Both the position numbers and the translations under genes were made by a program. From Alphaproteobacteria bacterium (GTDB lineage: Bacteria > Pseudomonadota > Alphaproteobacteria > 16-39-46), in NCBI GenBank assembly GCA_947497675.1, contig CANMHY010000041.1, forward strand, positions 1 through 6,723: DNA of 6,723 nucleotides, in the 5' to 3' direction. How positions within the stretch are numbered: position 1 is the stretch's first letter; the number at the start of each line of letters is the position of its first letter. This document shows, one piece after another, positions 6,142 to 6,723 of the stretch. The notes beneath the pieces are model-generated. The model did not search any database and was not told the origin of the DNA. It worked only from the letters and a program-made list of their open reading frames with translations.

Positions 6142-6723
6142 TATAAATACTCCTCCTGTTTAATCGGTCTTTTTTCAAGAGCAATGGGAAGACGAACACC
6201 TTCTTTCATATTTTGAACTTCTAAAACCTGGATGAGGAGCGCACGTGTTTGGATTATCTCATGAGCAATAAAACTTAAAAGTTTATTTGTGGTTCTAGAA
6301 TCTGATCGTAAATTTTCTCCGAGTTCTGCTTCTTTGATAATAAAAGAAAGATCCATGGAGGACTGCTTCAACGTTCCTTTTTGGTGAACAACAAAGGCAA
6401 GCCCTGATAAAATAGATTCTTTAAATTGAAATTCCCGAAACCTTACAACTTGCTCTTGATGGGCTCTCGACATATATTTTTTATCATTAAAGGACCCAAG
6501 CCAAGATTTTTCAAAAAATTTTCTGAGGGATAAAAAATCGAAGCTCTTCACATCATCTTTAGAGAAAATTCCAGATGTCGAATAAGCACTAAGTGAAGCG
6601 CGTTCTTTTTTAAGCATTGACTCTATTTCTGAATAATTAAAAACACTCCCATTTCCCAAAATATTACGCATCGACTCAATGTCAGACGTCATCATTTTTA
6701 TTTGACTAAAAGACGATCGAAAA
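6141..6723 (-). CDS. virB5: VirB5/TrbJ-like minor pilus protein, 3' part (5' end beyond the right edge)
   Basis: VirB5-family proteins are exported minor components at the T4SS pilus tip. The visible part is mostly helical and hydrophilic. Counting from the Met at 6695, IESMRNILGNGSVFNY (6-21) resembles the QI..M..I.s..g.g segment that follows the signal in the family. Residues 116-164 (LSFIIKEAELGENL, then RTTNKLL, then IIQTRALLIQVLEVQN) resemble the C-terminal helix pattern with N..L....l.Q....LL..lq. No cysteine is present. The frame stays open from that Met to the window edge, adding FRSSFSQIK in the same helical style, and no ribosome site precedes the Met. The true start and signal peptide therefore most likely lie outside the window. 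The stop overlaps the virB6 ATG. The family is variable, so the name rests on pattern plus position. Confidence 0.72.
   Translation of the reverse strand, partial: FRSSFSQIKMMTSDIESMRNILGNGSVFNYSEIESMLKKERASLSAYSTSGIFSKDDVKSFDFLSLRKFFEKSWLGSFNDKKYMSRAHQEQVVRFREFQFKESILSGLAFVVHQKGTLKQSSMDLSFIIKEAELGENLRSDSRTTNKLLSFIAHEIIQTRALLIQVLEVQNMKEGVRLPIALEKRPIKQEEYL
6151..6157 (-). promoter_or_regulatory. Strong Shine-Dalgarno site for virB6
   Basis: AGGAGGA lies 9 nt before the virB6 ATG at 6141, inside the last codons of the virB5-like gene. It is the best ribosome site in the window. With the one-base TAATG overlap it fixes the virB6 start and indicates coupling. Confidence 0.75.

Overview
The window is one run of a VirB/Tra-type (P-type) type IV secretion gene cluster, entirely on the minus strand and transcribed from high to low coordinates. 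All genes are AT-rich with A/T-preferring wobble positions. The proteins match the VirB families of Proteobacteria. The low G+C and lysine-rich proteins suggest an AT-rich proteobacterium, possibly an intracellular alphaproteobacterial lineage (Rickettsiales/Holosporales-like). The taxon is a guess, because no taxonomic marker is present.

Layout in transcription order: a virB5/trbJ-like gene (3' part only; it runs off the right edge), virB6/trbL-like, a 52-codon virB7-like lipoprotein gene, virB8, virB9, virB10, an unrecognised 721-residue exported cysteine-repeat protein, and the first 35 codons of a virB11-like ATPase at the left edge. This is the classical virB5-to-virB11 order with one large extra gene between virB10 and virB11. 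Junctions are tight: TAATG between B5 and B6, ATGA between B8 and B9 and between B10 and the extra gene, and 3 to 38 nt elsewhere. One polycistronic, translationally coupled transcript is therefore likely. No promoter, terminator, RNA gene, mobile element or CRISPR was seen, and no stretch of 300 bases lacks a gene.

How the parts should work together: B6 and B8 form the inner-membrane platform. The B7-like lipoprotein, B9 and B10 form the outer-membrane core complex. B5 is a minor pilus component and B11 the cytoplasmic hexameric ATPase. The extra protein has a signal peptide, an N-terminal part that faintly recalls the VirB10 beta domain, a basic linker, and an array of about seven modules of 44 to 60 residues. 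Each module has two cysteines 31 to 33 residues apart, plus one degenerate module that has lost both. It is the best candidate here for something undescribed: possibly a lineage-specific, disulfide-stabilised surface or core-complex accessory of the T4SS. Other oddities are a VirB10 that looks like a lipoprotein, and a likely cross-strand cysteine pair in its beta domain.
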